Part shown: piece after piece, positions 63,957 through 64,000 of the stretch
How the letters are laid out: every line of letters begins with the position of its first letter
Position numbering within the stretch: position 1 is the stretch's first letter
NCBI GenBank assembly: GCA_035487155.1
Contig: DATHMK010000083.1
Coordinates: forward strand, 1 to 64,000
Direction of reading: 5' to 3'
Length of the DNA stretch: 64,000 nucleotides
Origin: DAIDKA01 sp035487155
Lineage (GTDB): Bacteria > Pseudomonadota > Gammaproteobacteria > Steroidobacterales > Steroidobacteraceae
Made by a program: the position numbers and the translations under genes
Notes under the pieces: model-generated
Database searches by the model: none
What the model was told of the DNA's origin: nothing
The model's input: the letters and a program-made list of their open reading frames with translations, nothing else

Positions 63957-63958
63957 AA
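63851..63958 (+). other. attC site 3
   Basis: R'' CCCTAAC (63851-63857), core GTTAGAA (63952-63958), 108 bp. GAGCGGACCGCGC near the left pairs with GCGCGGCCGCTC on the right with an extra A. It is nearly the same length and centre as site 2, so both belong to one attC family. Confidence 0.83.
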
Positions 63959-63967
63959 GGCGTCGCC

Positions 63968-64000
63968 GTGCGTAGTGCCATCGTCTTCGGAGTGGTTGGA
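63968..64000 (+). CDS. possible start of next cassette gene (partial)
   Basis: GTG 63968 opens a frame that runs off the right edge after 11 codons, with a hydrophobic reading (a SAIVFGVVG stretch). It lies 16 bases after the attC3 core, a normal distance for a cassette gene start. Too short to identify. Confidence 0.3.
   Translation, partial: MRSAIVFGVVG

Larger units (their letters stand above)
62646..64000. mobile_element. integron gene-cassette array (no integrase in window)
   Basis: Three attC sites in the same orientation, 84, 108 and 108 bp long, define cassettes 62646/63256, 63257-63608 and 63609-63952, with a further one running off the edge. A GTTAGAT core at 62646 could be the left boundary. 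No intI gene lies within reach on either strand, so this is a CALIN or an outer part of a chromosomal integron. Cassette genes would read rightward. Confidence 0.82.

Overview
The window is a high-GC proteobacterial chromosome segment. A fused NuoCD, a Cyo-type quinol oxidase, a proteobacterial-type glucokinase and attC sites of a kind known from Xanthomonas-like chromosomal integrons all point to Gammaproteobacteria. The genus cannot be read from the sequence. No rRNA, tRNA or CRISPR array was seen.

Positions 1-47,600 look like stable, tightly packed metabolic chromosome. (1) The end of a cytochrome bo3-type oxidase operon (cyoB tail, cyoC, cyoD) leads into a class II aldolase gene. (2) A complete nuoABCDEFGHIJKLMN operon runs on the minus strand from 17287 down to 2645. 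NuoC and NuoD are fused and rpiA is the last gene. (3) pgl, a KirBac-type potassium channel and a beta-carbonic anhydrase come next. They lead into a complete nine-gene V/A-type rotary ATPase operon (19794-27720, order G-C-I-K-F-E-A-B-D by my assignment). (4) A sugar locus starts behind a 16-bp palindromic operator: AraC-family regulator, glucokinase, FHS-family sugar:H+ symporter, ribokinase, RbsD, the RbsACB ABC importer, a HAD phosphatase, then tal-pgi-gnd-zwf-tkt. With pgl and rpiA this gives nearly the whole pentose phosphate pathway in one window. (5) An EmrA/EmrB/OMF tripartite efflux set follows transketolase by 3 bp.

From about 47,600 the character changes to accessory DNA. There is a tyrosine recombinase, a VapBC toxin-antitoxin pair with a 9-bp inverted-repeat operator, an acetolactate-synthase-like ThDP enzyme with an aldehyde dehydrogenase, and several small or unknown genes. 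These include a secreted Gln/Met-rich helical protein, a cupin and a secreted protein of unknown family.

From 56,328 to 61,451 lies a DNA-mobilization module. It has a TrwB/TraD-like coupling protein, a MOBQ (Ti-TraA-like) relaxase-helicase and a short TraD-family accessory protein. Between the two divergent transfer genes is a hairpin plus nic-like sequence that closely resembles the RSF1010/Ti type oriT. A cytochrome P460-family gene sits on the opposite strand inside this module. No mating-pair (T4SS) genes are visible, so it looks mobilizable rather than self-transmissible within this window.

The last ~1.35 kb is an integron-type gene-cassette array: three attC sites (63179-63262, 63507-63614, 63851-63958), one cassette with a clear two-TM protein gene and two cassettes with no convincing gene. 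No integron integrase is in the window, so from what can be seen it is a CALIN or the edge of a larger chromosomal integron.

The metabolic genes fit together as follows. Glucose or related sugars enter by symport and ribose by the ABC importer. They are phosphorylated by glucokinase and ribokinase and processed through pgi/zwf/pgl/gnd/rpiA/tal/tkt. Reducing power feeds complex I and the bo3 oxidase. The V/A-ATPase, Kir channel and carbonic anhydrase are plausible ion and pH homeostasis partners; that last link is inference from adjacency.
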